DNA of 64,000 nt from an uncultured bacterium (GTDB taxonomy: Bacteria; Acidobacteriota; Aminicenantia; Aminicenantales; Saccharicenantaceae), in NCBI GenBank assembly GCA_937920515.1, contig CALEUG010000007.1:109141-173140 (forward strand), in the 5' to 3' direction. This document shows, piece by piece, positions 1 through 9,311 of this stretch (the stretch's first letter is position 1; each line of letters opens with the position of its first letter). The translations under genes were made by a program, and so were the position numbers. The notes beneath the pieces were generated by a model. It had not been told where the DNA came from. It searched no databases and saw only the letters and a program-made list of their open reading frames with translations.

Positions 1-859
1 CAGCATCTTTTTCAGCCAGGACTATCAGGCGCCAGGGGTACTGCCGACCACCCCTGGTTTCGGCGATGTAATCGGCCGACCTGACCACCTCCAGCTCCCG
101 GTCGCTCTTCTCTCGCAATTTTTCTTCCAGCGGGTAGGGCGCGAACTTGCCCATAAGACCTGGAAGGCCCTGGTCGCTGGCCGTGAGGAACATGCCGGGA
201 TAATCATCCACGGCCACGTCGGTAATGGCCACCCTGAGCCCATCAGGTATTTCAACCACCACCGGGGTAAAACCGAAACGTTCCTGCCCAACATCCTTCA
301 AGGGCAGGTAGCTGTAATTGCTTTCGAAAGAGGTGTGAAAGCCCCTGGTGAAAGGAAAATAGACCTGATAATTGTCGGGGAAATTGAACCTGGCCTCCTC
401 GGACCGTATTTTAATCGGCACCCGGTAGCCCGTATAGAAACGGTAGGCCAGTCCGTCGTCATAGACCCTGAAAATCAGGCCAAAATTTCCCCTGAACTTG
501 AGGTTGACCTCGTTATACCGGTCAACAATCACCGCCCGTTTTTCCCTGACCGGTGGGTTGATGGTCGTATCCCTTTTGGTCCTGGCGGTATTCTCCAGGA
601 CCGGCCTTCTTCCCAGCACCACGTTGTCGTTTATTGTCATAGAGACCGTGGAAGGAGCCAGAATCTGCCTTCCATCAAAATAGACGGAGTAGGCAATCTG
701 GTTCCCGAGTTCGATTTTAACCTCGACCCGGCCATTCGGAGAGCTGACTGAAATCCCGGAAGAAGCTCTCCCCTGCCCTGGCAAAAGGGCCGAAGTTACG
801 GCCCCCGCCAGTAATATACCGGCAAATATTAAAAAGCGAAAGAAGACATTCATTCTCAT
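1..859 (-). CDS. Glycoside hydrolase family 97-like protein, N-terminal part (C-terminus runs off the left edge)
   Basis: Reverse-strand translation is open from ATG at 859 to base 1: MRMNVFFRFLIFAGILLAGAVTSA...SSPNGRVEVKIELGNQIAYSVYFDGRQILAPSTVSMTI...FRVYDDGLAYRFYTG...TDVAVDDYPGMFLTA. This resembles the GH97 N-terminal domain. Signal peptide and AAGGAGGTGG RBS present. Absent from the supplied ORF track because it has no stop in the window. Confidence 0.8.
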   Translation of the reverse strand, partial: MRMNVFFRFLIFAGILLAGAVTSALLPGQGRASSGISVSSPNGRVEVKIELGNQIAYSVYFDGRQILAPSTVSMTINDNVVLGRRPVLENTARTKRDTTINPPVREKRAVIVDRYNEVNLKFRGNFGLIFRVYDDGLAYRFYTGYRVPIKIRSEEARFNFPDNYQVYFPFTRGFHTSFESNYSYLPLKDVGQERFGFTPVVVEIPDGLRVAITDVAVDDYPGMFLTASDQGLPGLMGKFAPYPLEEKLREKSDRELEVVRSADYIAETRGGRQYPWRLIVLAEKDA

Positions 860-1116
860 GCCACCTCCTTGAACCGGGCCTGCCCGCCATGGTTTTCAGG
901 TCCATTTCCAGGATAGATTATCAGTCGGCCTGAAGTTAAAAACAATATAACCATCTTGGTTTATTATCCCCGGGCCTGATTATAAATTCAAACACAATTT
1001 TAAGACTAACTCTTTTGCTTCCAGTTCTGCCAAAAACAAACCGGACGTTCGGCCGCTTAAAATTTTTTTCACCGGCCGGAAAATAAATGATAAAATTCAG
1101 GGCAGTGAGGGTCAAA

Positions 1117-4100
1117 ATGCTGCGAAAATTATTTTTATCTTTGATCATCATGGTCCTGCTGGCTCCTCCAGTCAGGGCCGGAGATTTCAGCCTGTCCCAT
1201 CTTTTCCGCCAGGGAAAAACTCTTCTGGACGAAGACGGTGACGGCCTGAGCGAAAAAATCGCCCTGGCCATAATCATACCTGACCATCCCCTTCCTGAAG
1301 AAACAGCGCTGGCCGCCGACCTGGCGGCCAGAATCAACCTGGAAAGCCTGGCCCTTGACTTTAACCTGGTCTACCGGGAATCTGAAATCAAGGACTTCTC
1401 GCGCCTGAAGAACCCGGTCCTGATTGGCTCCAGGTTGAAGCTGGCCAGGAAAATCCTCCTGGCCGAAAAAATCGACCCGGCTGGCCTGAAAGCCGGTGAA
1501 GGATTGGTGGCGGCCTTTAACCACCAGGGGCAAGCCGGACTGCTCTGCCTGGCCGGTTCACCCCAAACCCTGCTCCAGACAGGGCGGGCTTTTTTCCTGC
1601 GCTGGCCCTACTTCTGGGAAATCTGGGGCCGGGAATCTGGCTACACCTACGAAAGGCTGGAGAAAGATCTGGAGAAATTCCTGGAAGGTCTGAAAATCAG
1701 GCCTAAAGGAATGTCCATCACCAGGCTGCTTTACACCTTCCCGGCCGCCTCCAGCCTTCCGGCCAGCCTTAATTCCCTGAATTTTGAGGCCGCCGGCGAG
1801 ATTGCTGCCCTGACGTTGAAGCTTGATTTCGCTCTGGCCTCCGACCTGGAAAAGGTGGCCGCCTCCCTGCGCCAGTTATCACTGGAGAGAAACCTGGGGC
1901 AGAACACAGAACTCCTGGCCTGCCCGGCCTGCGCCCGCCTGGAATTCATCCTCAATGCTCCGGGCCAGGAAGAGAGGGTCGGTCTGCCCCGGCCCGGCTC
2001 CTCCCGGAGGCTTCTTACCCCGGGCTTCAAAGAAATTCCCAGGGTTCCGGACAAACCCAGGCAGTTTGACCTGACCGAGCTTTTTACCATTAAAGGGCTG
2101 TATGCTGACCGCAACGGTGATGGAATTACCGACGGAATAGAAACTGCTGTAATCATCCCTGCCAATTACAACGGAGGCAGTCTCCCGCTCCTGGCCACCA
2201 GGCTGGTGCTGGAGACAGCCGGCGGTTCCTTTCCGCTGGTATACCTGGATAAAGAAATTGAAAGCCCCCGGGCGCTGGTGGCTCCAGTCCTGGTGGGTGA
2301 GAATGCCCTGACCCGTGACCTGGTTCGAAAAGGCAAACTCCAGGCCCCGGAGCTCCGGCCCGGGCAGGGAATGATAAAAACGCTGGCCACGGCCCCGAGC
2401 GCCTCTGATTCTCTGCTGATCACGGCTCATTCGTCTGAGGACCTGGATAAAACCCTGGCCTACTTCAGCCTGAAGTTTCCCTACCTGACCGAGTTCAGGA
2501 AAGGAGAACCAGAAATTGCCCTGCTTAAAGAAGAAATGGAAAAATTTCTTGAAGGGAAAAACGGTGCGGCCGAGGCCTATTTCCAGGACCGGCTGGCTGA
2601 AGAAACAAAAAAGCTCCTCCTGGAGAAACCGCAAAGCCTGGAAGTCGCTATATCATTGCCCGAAGAAAATCCGGCTTTCAAAGATGAGGTTGAATCTTAC
2701 CTGAAGAAAGAGCTGCCCGGGATAGAGCTTAAAGTCAGGGTCGACTCCATTGGTCAGCCGGTGGAGGTTCTGAGTGGAACCAGGGAATGGGCCTGGGAAG
2801 CCCAAGAGGCCCTCGACCTGGTGAGGGAGACCCTAAATAAAATCACCCGGCCGGAAGGAATAATCATCAGCCTGGGACTCAGCGAATCGCCGGCGGTGAG
2901 GGATAAGGTCCGGCAGCAGGTTGAAGAGCTCCTCCGGGCCAGGAACCTCCGGGCAGAAGTGGAAGTTCTCTCCGCCTATAAGTCCGGCTTTTTCTGGTTG
3001 AAGGAAAAAGTTCTGCCGCGCCTGAAAAACCTCCCGGTTCAAAGAATTATTGTACGGTTCGTTGAGGTTAAGGACCAACCCGGGCACCAGGTAAAGCGGT
3101 TTTACATCGACCCCAACCGCTGGCTGCAGGAACTCTACCCCGTGGACGAAATCCTGGCCGCCGAACTGCAGCTTCCGATTGAAAACATCCAGTTTGAAAA
3201 AAAGCCCGAGGCGGAGACCATCTACGAGGTCCTGGTTTTTGACCGCCAGGGCAACATTGTCTTCCAGGATGATTTTTCACCACAAACCAGGGAAATTCCC
3301 TTTCTCCGGGTCAGTCCCGAATGGGGTACGGTCACCATCACCACCGGCTGGTGCCGGGTCAGCCAGAACGGCCAGAACCTGCTGGAGGCACCGGTCCAGA
3401 CCGACCTGGAAAAATTCTGGGATTTTTACCAGGATGAAATACTCAAACCGCTTCATGACTTCGTTCTTCAGAAAACCGGGAACGAACCAACCTTCGCCAA
3501 GCAGCCCTATTTCAAGAGGCTGGCAGTGGAGCTGTGGCTGAGCGAACCGGATTACCGCCTCGGGCTGGACGAGGAGATAATCAGTTCGCTGGAAGCCTTG
3601 CACGATGAAATATATTTTGACACACTGGACTTGCTGCGGGCCATGACCGGCTGGACGGAAGAAGACCTGGGATTGCCGGCCGATGCTTCCCGCTCTTCCG
3701 CGCCGGGTAATGTCACTCCTATCATCCATCCCTCCACTGAAGGCCAGGCTCCCCGGGCCAGTTTCAAACTGGAAGATTTTCGTTCCAGAAAGCCCGCTAT
3801 GACCCTGAGCTGGACATCAGGCAACAGGCCGCCGGCCAGGAAAACCCTGGAATTCAACCCGATAAAACCCAGGAGCCTCCGGCTGGACGAGCTGGTCTAC
3901 AATTCTGCTCAGGATTGCCTGGAGTCAGCCGGCCTGTTGCTACAGGTGGAAAAGGAAGCCGATTACACCCGGCTGGCTTCAATGCTGGAGGTTTTCAGCT
4001 ATCAGAGGGAGAAAACAGCCAACCTCCAGTTTTTTTCTTTCCCCGGAATTAAAAACCTTAAAATAAGAGTTCAATTCCAGGACCTGAGCTTCGAACGGAC

Positions 4101-5250
4101 TATTCCGATAACCCCTCCCCGGCTGGAGAACTCAAGACCCGGCCAGAAACCGCAGGCCGTTGACATCCCGGCTGACCGGATAATCGGACCGGAAGAATGC
4201 CTGGAGATGGCCGCCGGACTGGCCCGCCACCCGGCTGTCAGGAGCTATGTGGGAGGATATTCTTACGAAGGAAGAGCGGTGCCGGTCCTGGAAATTTACC
4301 TGCCGGCCGGTCGCTATGTTTCCCTGCCCAGGCTCATCTCTCTCAAACCGGTGCTGCACCTGACCGCCCGCCAGCATGCCAACGAAGTTTCGGCCACTAA
4401 CTATTCGCTGTTATTCGCGCGGTTGCTCACTTCTGACCAGGACTACCAGGACTTTCTCAAGAAATTCTCTGTGGTCATCCAGCCGATGGAAAACCCGGAC
4501 GGAGCTGCCCTGGCCCTAAACCTGCTGAAGAATGAGCCCTTTCACAGCCTGCATGCCGGAAGGTACAGCTCGCTGGGGGTGGACATCGGCTACCAGGTGG
4601 GCCTCAGCCAGCCGCTATTGCCGGAAGCCCGGGTCCGCGCCCGGATCAACCGGGACTGGGTGCCAGATATCTATCTTAACCTGCACGGTTACCCGTCCCA
4701 CGAATGGGTCCAGGTTTTTTCCGGGTATTCACCCTACCTCTTCCGCGATTACTGGATACCCAGGGGCTGGTTCACCTACTACCGCCAGTTGAGCCTCGAC
4801 ATCTACCGGCCTTACCGCCAGGCAGCCGAAGAGCTAAAAAAAATCCTGATCGAAGAGATGAATTCCACGCCGGAAATAAGGGACTCCAACCAGAAGTTTT
4901 ATTCCCGCTATGAGCGCTGGGCCAGCCGCTGGTCGCCTTTTGTCTCCCCCCTGGAAATATACGATGGGCTGAACATCTTTGCCCGCAGACAATCTTCAAC
5001 CGAAAACCGCCTGAACCAGCGCAGCCAGATGACCCTGGTGGAACAAACCCCCGAAGTGATGGACGAAACGGCCACCGGTTCCTGGCTCGAGTTTCTCTGC
5101 CGGCAGGGACTGGCTTACCTGCGCGCCCACGCCATCTACCTGGCCGGCCTGGTTTTTGAGACCTCCGTCCTGGAAGAAGAAATCCAGAACAGGATCAGGA
5201 TTGAATTTCACAGAAAGCGACCCGGCACCTGGAAAAATAAGCCGGGCTGA
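1117..5250 (+). CDS. Large exported M14 (zinc carboxypeptidase)-domain protein with a duplicated N-terminal module
   Basis: Long ORF (track start 1087; signal-peptide start MLRKLFLSLIIMVLL at 1117 preceded by GAGGG). C-terminal part has RQHANEVSATNYSLLFARLL (HxxE) and NLHGYPSHEW, typical of M14. Confidence 0.75.
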   Translation: MLRKLFLSLIIMVLLAPPVRAGDFSLSHLFRQGKTLLDEDGDGLSEKIALAIIIPDHPLPEETALAADLAARINLESLALDFNLVYRESEIKDFSRLKNPVLIGSRLKLARKILLAEKIDPAGLKAGEGLVAAFNHQGQAGLLCLAGSPQTLLQTGRAFFLRWPYFWEIWGRESGYTYERLEKDLEKFLEGLKIRPKGMSITRLLYTFPAASSLPASLNSLNFEAAGEIAALTLKLDFALASDLEKVAASLRQLSLERNLGQNTELLACPACARLEFILNAPGQEERVGLPRPGSSRRLLTPGFKEIPRVPDKPRQFDLTELFTIKGLYADRNGDGITDGIETAVIIPANYNGGSLPLLATRLVLETAGGSFPLVYLDKEIESPRALVAPVLVGENALTRDLVRKGKLQAPELRPGQGMIKTLATAPSASDSLLITAHSSEDLDKTLAYFSLKFPYLTEFRKGEPEIALLKEEMEKFLEGKNGAAEAYFQDRLAEETKKLLLEKPQSLEVAISLPEENPAFKDEVESYLKKELPGIELKVRVDSIGQPVEVLSGTREWAWEAQEALDLVRETLNKITRPEGIIISLGLSESPAVRDKVRQQVEELLRARNLRAEVEVLSAYKSGFFWLKEKVLPRLKNLPVQRIIVRFVEVKDQPGHQVKRFYIDPNRWLQELYPVDEILAAELQLPIENIQFEKKPEAETIYEVLVFDRQGNIVFQDDFSPQTREIPFLRVSPEWGTVTITTGWCRVSQNGQNLLEAPVQTDLEKFWDFYQDEILKPLHDFVLQKTGNEPTFAKQPYFKRLAVELWLSEPDYRLGLDEEIISSLEALHDEIYFDTLDLLRAMTGWTEEDLGLPADASRSSAPGNVTPIIHPSTEGQAPRASFKLEDFRSRKPAMTLSWTSGNRPPARKTLEFNPIKPRSLRLDELVYNSAQDCLESAGLLLQVEKEADYTRLASMLEVFSYQREKTANLQFFSFPGIKNLKIRVQFQDLSFERTIPITPPRLENSRPGQKPQAVDIPADRIIGPEECLEMAAGLARHPAVRSYVGGYSYEGRAVPVLEIYLPAGRYVSLPRLISLKPVLHLTARQHANEVSATNYSLLFARLLTSDQDYQDFLKKFSVVIQPMENPDGAALALNLLKNEPFHSLHAGRYSSLGVDIGYQVGLSQPLLPEARVRARINRDWVPDIYLNLHGYPSHEWVQVFSGYSPYLFRDYWIPRGWFTYYRQLSLDIYRPYRQAAEELKKILIEEMNSTPEIRDSNQKFYSRYERWASRWSPFVSPLEIYDGLNIFARRQSSTENRLNQRSQMTLVEQTPEVMDETATGSWLEFLCRQGLAYLRAHAIYLAGLVFETSVLEEEIQNRIRIEFHRKRPGTWKNKPG

Positions 5251-5261
5251 TTAGTAGCCGG

Positions 5262-5894
5262 TCAGAACCTGAAGCCGGTCAGGAGGAGCAGGCTTTTTGT
5301 GCGGATATCAGCTTCCGGCTCGGTGGCCACAGATTTCAGGCCTTGGTTGTAACGCACCTCCAGTATGATATTTCCCGGGGCCAGTTTGATGGCTGCACCC
5401 ATCCCGCCGAGAAGCAGCAGGTCGGTTCCCTGCAGGTTTTCCACCTCAACCGTTTCTTCCAGGCCGTCGAAGGTGACCCTGAGCCTGGCTTTCAGGTTCA
5501 GCGCGACTGACGGCCCGGCATAAACATAGAATTCCGCCTTTTTAAGGCTGGCGAAATAGTATTTAACCAGGACTGGAAGCTCAAGGTAGTCAAAAATGTA
5601 TCTTTCTCTGTATTCCAGGCCATCTGAATCCAGCCGGTAGACCGAGCCTTTCCGGACAAAGTTCAGCTCGGTTGCCAGAGCCAGGCGGTACCGGCTGAGC
5701 AGTTCGAAAAACACGCCGGTCTGGAGCGATGCCTGCCATCCCTGCTGGTAGGTATCCTGTCCGAAAAGGCTGGAGACCCCGCCTCCTGTCTTGAAACCGG
5801 GACTGATTTTCATTCCGGCCGTAAGGTCAGCGGTCAATAACAGCAGCAAAAGAAACAAGGACAGAAAAACCTGCTTTTTAACCCCGGTGATCAT
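5262..5894 (-). CDS. Outer-membrane beta-barrel (PorT-like) protein
   Basis: Signal peptide MITGVKKQVFLSLFLLLLLLTADLTAG, then alternating strands (LELPVLVKYYFASLKKAEFYVYAGPSVALNLKARL) and a C-terminal LLLLTGFRF. Start at 5894 preferred over 6008. Confidence 0.65.
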   Translation of the reverse strand: MITGVKKQVFLSLFLLLLLLTADLTAGMKISPGFKTGGGVSSLFGQDTYQQGWQASLQTGVFFELLSRYRLALATELNFVRKGSVYRLDSDGLEYRERYIFDYLELPVLVKYYFASLKKAEFYVYAGPSVALNLKARLRVTFDGLEETVEVENLQGTDLLLLGGMGAAIKLAPGNIILEVRYNQGLKSVATEPEADIRTKSLLLLTGFRF

Positions 5895-6004
5895 AACCAG
5901 CTCCTGCTTTCCAGCCCCCATTTTAATACAGCCCCGGAAGAAATTAAAGGCAAACACAACGCCAAAAATCGTAGAGGAACTGTCTGGCCAGGAAAGGAGC
6001 CGCC

Positions 6005-7261
6005 TCAATCGTAAATGACGTACTGGTTTCCCCCGCGCTCCTTGGCCTGGTACATGGCGGTGTCGGCCCGGGACATGATTATTTCCTGGTCGACCTGACC
6101 GGTAATCATGGCCACACCAATACTCAGGAAGAGGCTGAATGATTTTTGCGGAGTTACAAACTGGTAATTTGCCACGCTTTCCAGGAGCCTGGACGCTATG
6201 GCTTCCGCTTCCTTTCTCTGGACGCCGTCCAGCAGGATGGCAAACTCATCTCCACCCAGTCGGATTAACCTGTCCCCGGAACGCAACTGCTTCTGAATGA
6301 GACGTCCCAGCTCCACCAGCAGGCTATCGCCCACGTGGTGACCGAAGTTGTCGTTGACCAGCTTGAAATTATCCAGGTCGATAAAGAACAGAGCGCTGGC
6401 TTTGCCCTGCTCGCTTTCCTCAATCAACCGGGGAAGAACAACTTCCAGCATGCGGCGGTTGGGCAGACCGGTCAGCGGGTCGTGCAGGGCCTGGAAGGCT
6501 AATTGCTCCTCCTGGTTTTTTCTTTCAGTGATGTCATAGCAGGAACCAATAAAACCGGCAAATTCCCCGTCCAGATTGCTGAAGGGCCGACCCACGCACA
6601 GGACCCAGCGAACCTGGCCGTCAAATCGCCTCATCCTGAACTCAACTTCAAAAGGTATCCTTTTCTGCAGGGCCGATTCGTAACTGATCTGGAATCTCTT
6701 CTGGTCGGCCTCAGGCAGGTTCTGCAGCCAGCCCTGGCCGGTTTGTTCTTCTGGCCTCCGACCGGTAAAAGCCAGCCAGGCCTGGTTGAAATAGTCAAAG
6801 CGGCCGTCGGTCCTGGCTCGCCAGATCATGGCCGGGAATTCCTCAAACAGGGTCAGGTAGAAGTCCCGGGCTTTCTTGACCTTCTCTTCGGCCTCAACAA
6901 TGGTGGTGATGTCATTCATGACCACCAGGGTGCTGCGGTGATTGTCAAACGGGTCGAGAATCTTCTTGACCCTGACCTGGAAGATAATCCGGCCCTTATC
7001 GGAGGCCACCTGTTGCTCGAAGGTCAGCTCCCTGGAGTTACCCGAGCTTAGAGCTGATAGAGGATTGGTTAACCAGGGAAAAATCCGCGAGACGGGAACC
7101 CTGGTCCCGTACAGAACCTTATGGAATTCGGGGCTGGGAAAATACTCCAGGCAGCGGTCGTTAAAATCTTCAATATTGTTATCCAGGTCCAGGAGCAGAG
7201 CGGGCGTGGGTACGGTATTGAATATAAGTTTATACCTGTCTTCCTTACTGTCCCAGATCAC
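6005..7261 (-). CDS. PAS-PAS-GGDEF diguanylate cyclase
   Basis: Two PAS-like segments, then DPLTGLPNRRMLE...RSGDRLIRLGGDEFAILLDG: intact GGDEF and an RxxD I-site five residues upstream. Confidence 0.9.
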   Translation of the reverse strand: MIWDSKEDRYKLIFNTVPTPALLLDLDNNIEDFNDRCLEYFPSPEFHKVLYGTRVPVSRIFPWLTNPLSALSSGNSRELTFEQQVASDKGRIIFQVRVKKILDPFDNHRSTLVVMNDITTIVEAEEKVKKARDFYLTLFEEFPAMIWRARTDGRFDYFNQAWLAFTGRRPEEQTGQGWLQNLPEADQKRFQISYESALQKRIPFEVEFRMRRFDGQVRWVLCVGRPFSNLDGEFAGFIGSCYDITERKNQEEQLAFQALHDPLTGLPNRRMLEVVLPRLIEESEQGKASALFFIDLDNFKLVNDNFGHHVGDSLLVELGRLIQKQLRSGDRLIRLGGDEFAILLDGVQRKEAEAIASRLLESVANYQFVTPQKSFSLFLSIGVAMITGQVDQEIIMSRADTAMYQAKERGGNQYVIYD

Positions 7262-7376
7262 GATCTTACGCCTTGTCTTGATAATAAAATAGGATAAAAC
7301 CGGCCCGGTGGCAATAACCTCAGAGGGTGATTTTTCGCAAAAAATCTAACCCCCCTTTCTGCTCTCTGAACTTCTC

Positions 7377-7406
7377 CTGTCATTTTCCGTATTAATTCTG
7401 TATAAT
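7377..7406 (+). promoter_or_regulatory. Putative sigma70-type promoter CTGTCA-N18-TATAAT
   Basis: Perfect TATAAT at 7401-7406 with CTGTCA at 7377-7382, upstream of AGGAGG and ATG 7433. Confidence 0.5.
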
Positions 7407-7432
7407 CTGGCTTTTGAACACAGGAGGAAACC

Positions 7433-8164
7433 ATGAAAGAAAGAAGAAACCTTATCTTTACCCTGGTCCTGCTCATGCTGGCTGCTTTCAGTCTTCAGGG
7501 CCTGGCCCAGACCGGGAAAGACATCCTGGAAAACATGATCAAAGCCCTGGGCGGAAGAGAAACACTGGCCGCCATCAGGGATACCAGGATGAGCGGCACG
7601 ATGGAAATAATCCAGTTCGGGATGAACGCGCCCTTTACCATGTACCTGAAAGAGCCAGACAAATTCCGGATGGAAATGGAAGTTATGGGCATGAGCATGA
7701 TCCAGGTTTATGACGGGCAGAAGGCCATGATGACCAACCCCCAGACGGGAGGAGTGATAGAGTTATCGCCTGACCAGTCCGAGCAGATGCGGAGGCAGGC
7801 CATGGGAAATGAGGTCACACTCCACCCCGAAAAATTCGGCATCACTTATACCTACAAGGGTAAAGAAGAGGTGGACGGGAAAACCTGTCACGTTCTGGAA
7901 CAGAAATTCTCCAACGGCGACACGGCCACCATGTACATAGATGCCGCTACCTTCCTGCCCTACAAGAGCAAGAGCAAAGGGTTAAGTCCCACTGGAGGCG
8001 AAATAGAATCCGAACAGGTCATGTCAGACTACAGGAAAGTTGACGGCACCATGGCTCCTTTCTCCATCACCGTCTTCCAGGGCGGGGTCGAATATATCAG
8101 GATGACCATCAGCGAAATTGTCTACAACACCGGGCTGGACGATTCACTTTTCGTGCTGAAGTGA
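7433..8164 (+). CDS. Exported protein resembling outer-membrane lipoprotein-sorting (LolA-like fold) proteins
   Basis: Signal peptide; GKDILENMIKALGGRETLAAIRDTRMSGTMEI...; AGGAGG RBS. Confidence 0.6.
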   Translation: MKERRNLIFTLVLLMLAAFSLQGLAQTGKDILENMIKALGGRETLAAIRDTRMSGTMEIIQFGMNAPFTMYLKEPDKFRMEMEVMGMSMIQVYDGQKAMMTNPQTGGVIELSPDQSEQMRRQAMGNEVTLHPEKFGITYTYKGKEEVDGKTCHVLEQKFSNGDTATMYIDAATFLPYKSKSKGLSPTGGEIESEQVMSDYRKVDGTMAPFSITVFQGGVEYIRMTISEIVYNTGLDDSLFVLK

Positions 8165-8230
8165 TCGAGTTATCTGGTTATCTGGCTGGATTAAGAAGAA
8201 AAGGCAGGGGCAAGTAATAAAAGAAGCGGA

Positions 8231-8248
8231 TGGGGGTATCCACCCCCA
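8231..8248. terminator. Hairpin TGGGGGT-ATCC-ACCCCCA between convergent genes
   Basis: 7-bp perfect stem, T-rich run shortly downstream on the plus strand, between 7433-8164 (+) and fabZ (-). Confidence 0.45.
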
Positions 8249-8254
8249 CCCGGT

Positions 8255-8686
8255 TTATTTTTTTCTGAACAAACCGGCCGCAAGCTTGCTTTCGGCCACC
8301 ACTTCCCCTTCAACCGTGGCCTGGGCGGAAAAATAATAGAAACCGGCTTTCTGCCTCAGCATCTGCACCGAAAGTTTCAGCTGGTCGCCGGGAACCACCG
8401 GCTTCCTGAATTTGGCTTCCTCTATCTTGCTCATGACCATGACCACGTTTTCCGGGTCCGGAAGCGAATGGTAGAGAAGTATGCCTCCGGCCTGGGCCAG
8501 GGCCTCCACGATCAGCACGCCGGGCATCAACTTGAGTCCCGGGAAATGACCCGTAAAGAAAGGTTCGTTGTAGGTGACATTCTTCAGGGCCAGGATGCTC
8601 TCGCCCGGCTTCAGCTCCAGGACTCTATCCACCAGAAGAAACGGGTACCGGTGTGGTAACCATTTCTCGATCTGTTCCGAGTTCAT
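8255..8686 (-). CDS. fabZ: 3-hydroxyacyl-[acyl-carrier-protein] dehydratase FabZ
   Basis: LPHRYPFLLVDRVLEL...NEPFFTGHFPGLKLMPGVLIVEALAQAGGIL. Confidence 0.95.
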   Translation of the reverse strand: MNSEQIEKWLPHRYPFLLVDRVLELKPGESILALKNVTYNEPFFTGHFPGLKLMPGVLIVEALAQAGGILLYHSLPDPENVVMVMSKIEEAKFRKPVVPGDQLKLSVQMLRQKAGFYYFSAQATVEGEVVAESKLAAGLFRKK

Positions 8687-8707
8687 GGGACTAAGGTTCA
8701 GAACAAC

Positions 8708-9250
8708 TTACCTGGCCGGGGCCTTGCTGGCATCGTACCTCTTGATAACTTCCTGGGTCAGGTCCACGGCCGGGGAAAAATAGAGCACGCCACTCTCTCT
8801 GAGGTCCAGGATCAGGTCCAGTCCTTTTTCCTGCCCGAGCTTATTGATGATGGGCATGACCTCGCTCTGAATCCTCATGTAGAGTCTCTGGGTCAGTTCC
8901 TGCATGTCTCTCTGGGCATCCTCGGCCATCCTCTGCCTTTCGGTCCTCTTCCGCTCCAGGTCAACGCTCAGCGACAGAATGGCTTCCTGGGTCATGGTTA
9001 ACTGCTGGGTGCTCAGCCTGCTTTCCAGCTGCCGGATCTGGTCATCCAGCTTGGACAGGTCCTGCTGGGTCTTCCTGTTCTTCTCTTCCAGCTGGGCTAT
9101 GGCTTTCTTGCCTTCAGCCGATTTTTCCAGGATTTCCTGGGAATTGATCAACCCGATCTTGATGGTTTGCTGGGCCAGGGCCAGGTGGCTGCCGGCAATC
9201 AACATGACCGCCAGGAGAAAAACCGCCGTCAGTATTCTGCGCATATCCAA
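8708..9250 (-). CDS. OmpH/Skp family periplasmic chaperone
   Basis: Signal peptide, QTIKIGLINSQEILEKSAEGKKAIAQLEEK..., coiled coil, EKGLDLILD; located between bamA and fabZ. Confidence 0.9.
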   Translation of the reverse strand: MDMRRILTAVFLLAVMLIAGSHLALAQQTIKIGLINSQEILEKSAEGKKAIAQLEEKNRKTQQDLSKLDDQIRQLESRLSTQQLTMTQEAILSLSVDLERKRTERQRMAEDAQRDMQELTQRLYMRIQSEVMPIINKLGQEKGLDLILDLRESGVLYFSPAVDLTQEVIKRYDASKAPAR

Positions 9251-9311
9251 TCCTCCTAAATTTAATAGTTCATAATTTTACACTTTTCAAAGCTAAATAT
9301 AAAGGGACACT

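Noticed and set aside
335-751. Plus-strand ORF of 138 aa at the left edge
   Set aside because: Antisense to the GH97-like gene, whose minus frame shows clear domain motifs and is open to the window edge.
1135-5211. Many track ORFs antisense to or out of frame within the M14 gene (e.g. 1879-2634 -, 1731-2165 -)
   Set aside because: Embedded in a strongly coding plus-strand frame. Their translations are compositionally odd with no recognisable domains. The same reasoning was applied to similar shadow ORFs across the window (e.g. 10200-11489 +, 13498-15045 +, 18260-19411 -, 48721-49719 -).
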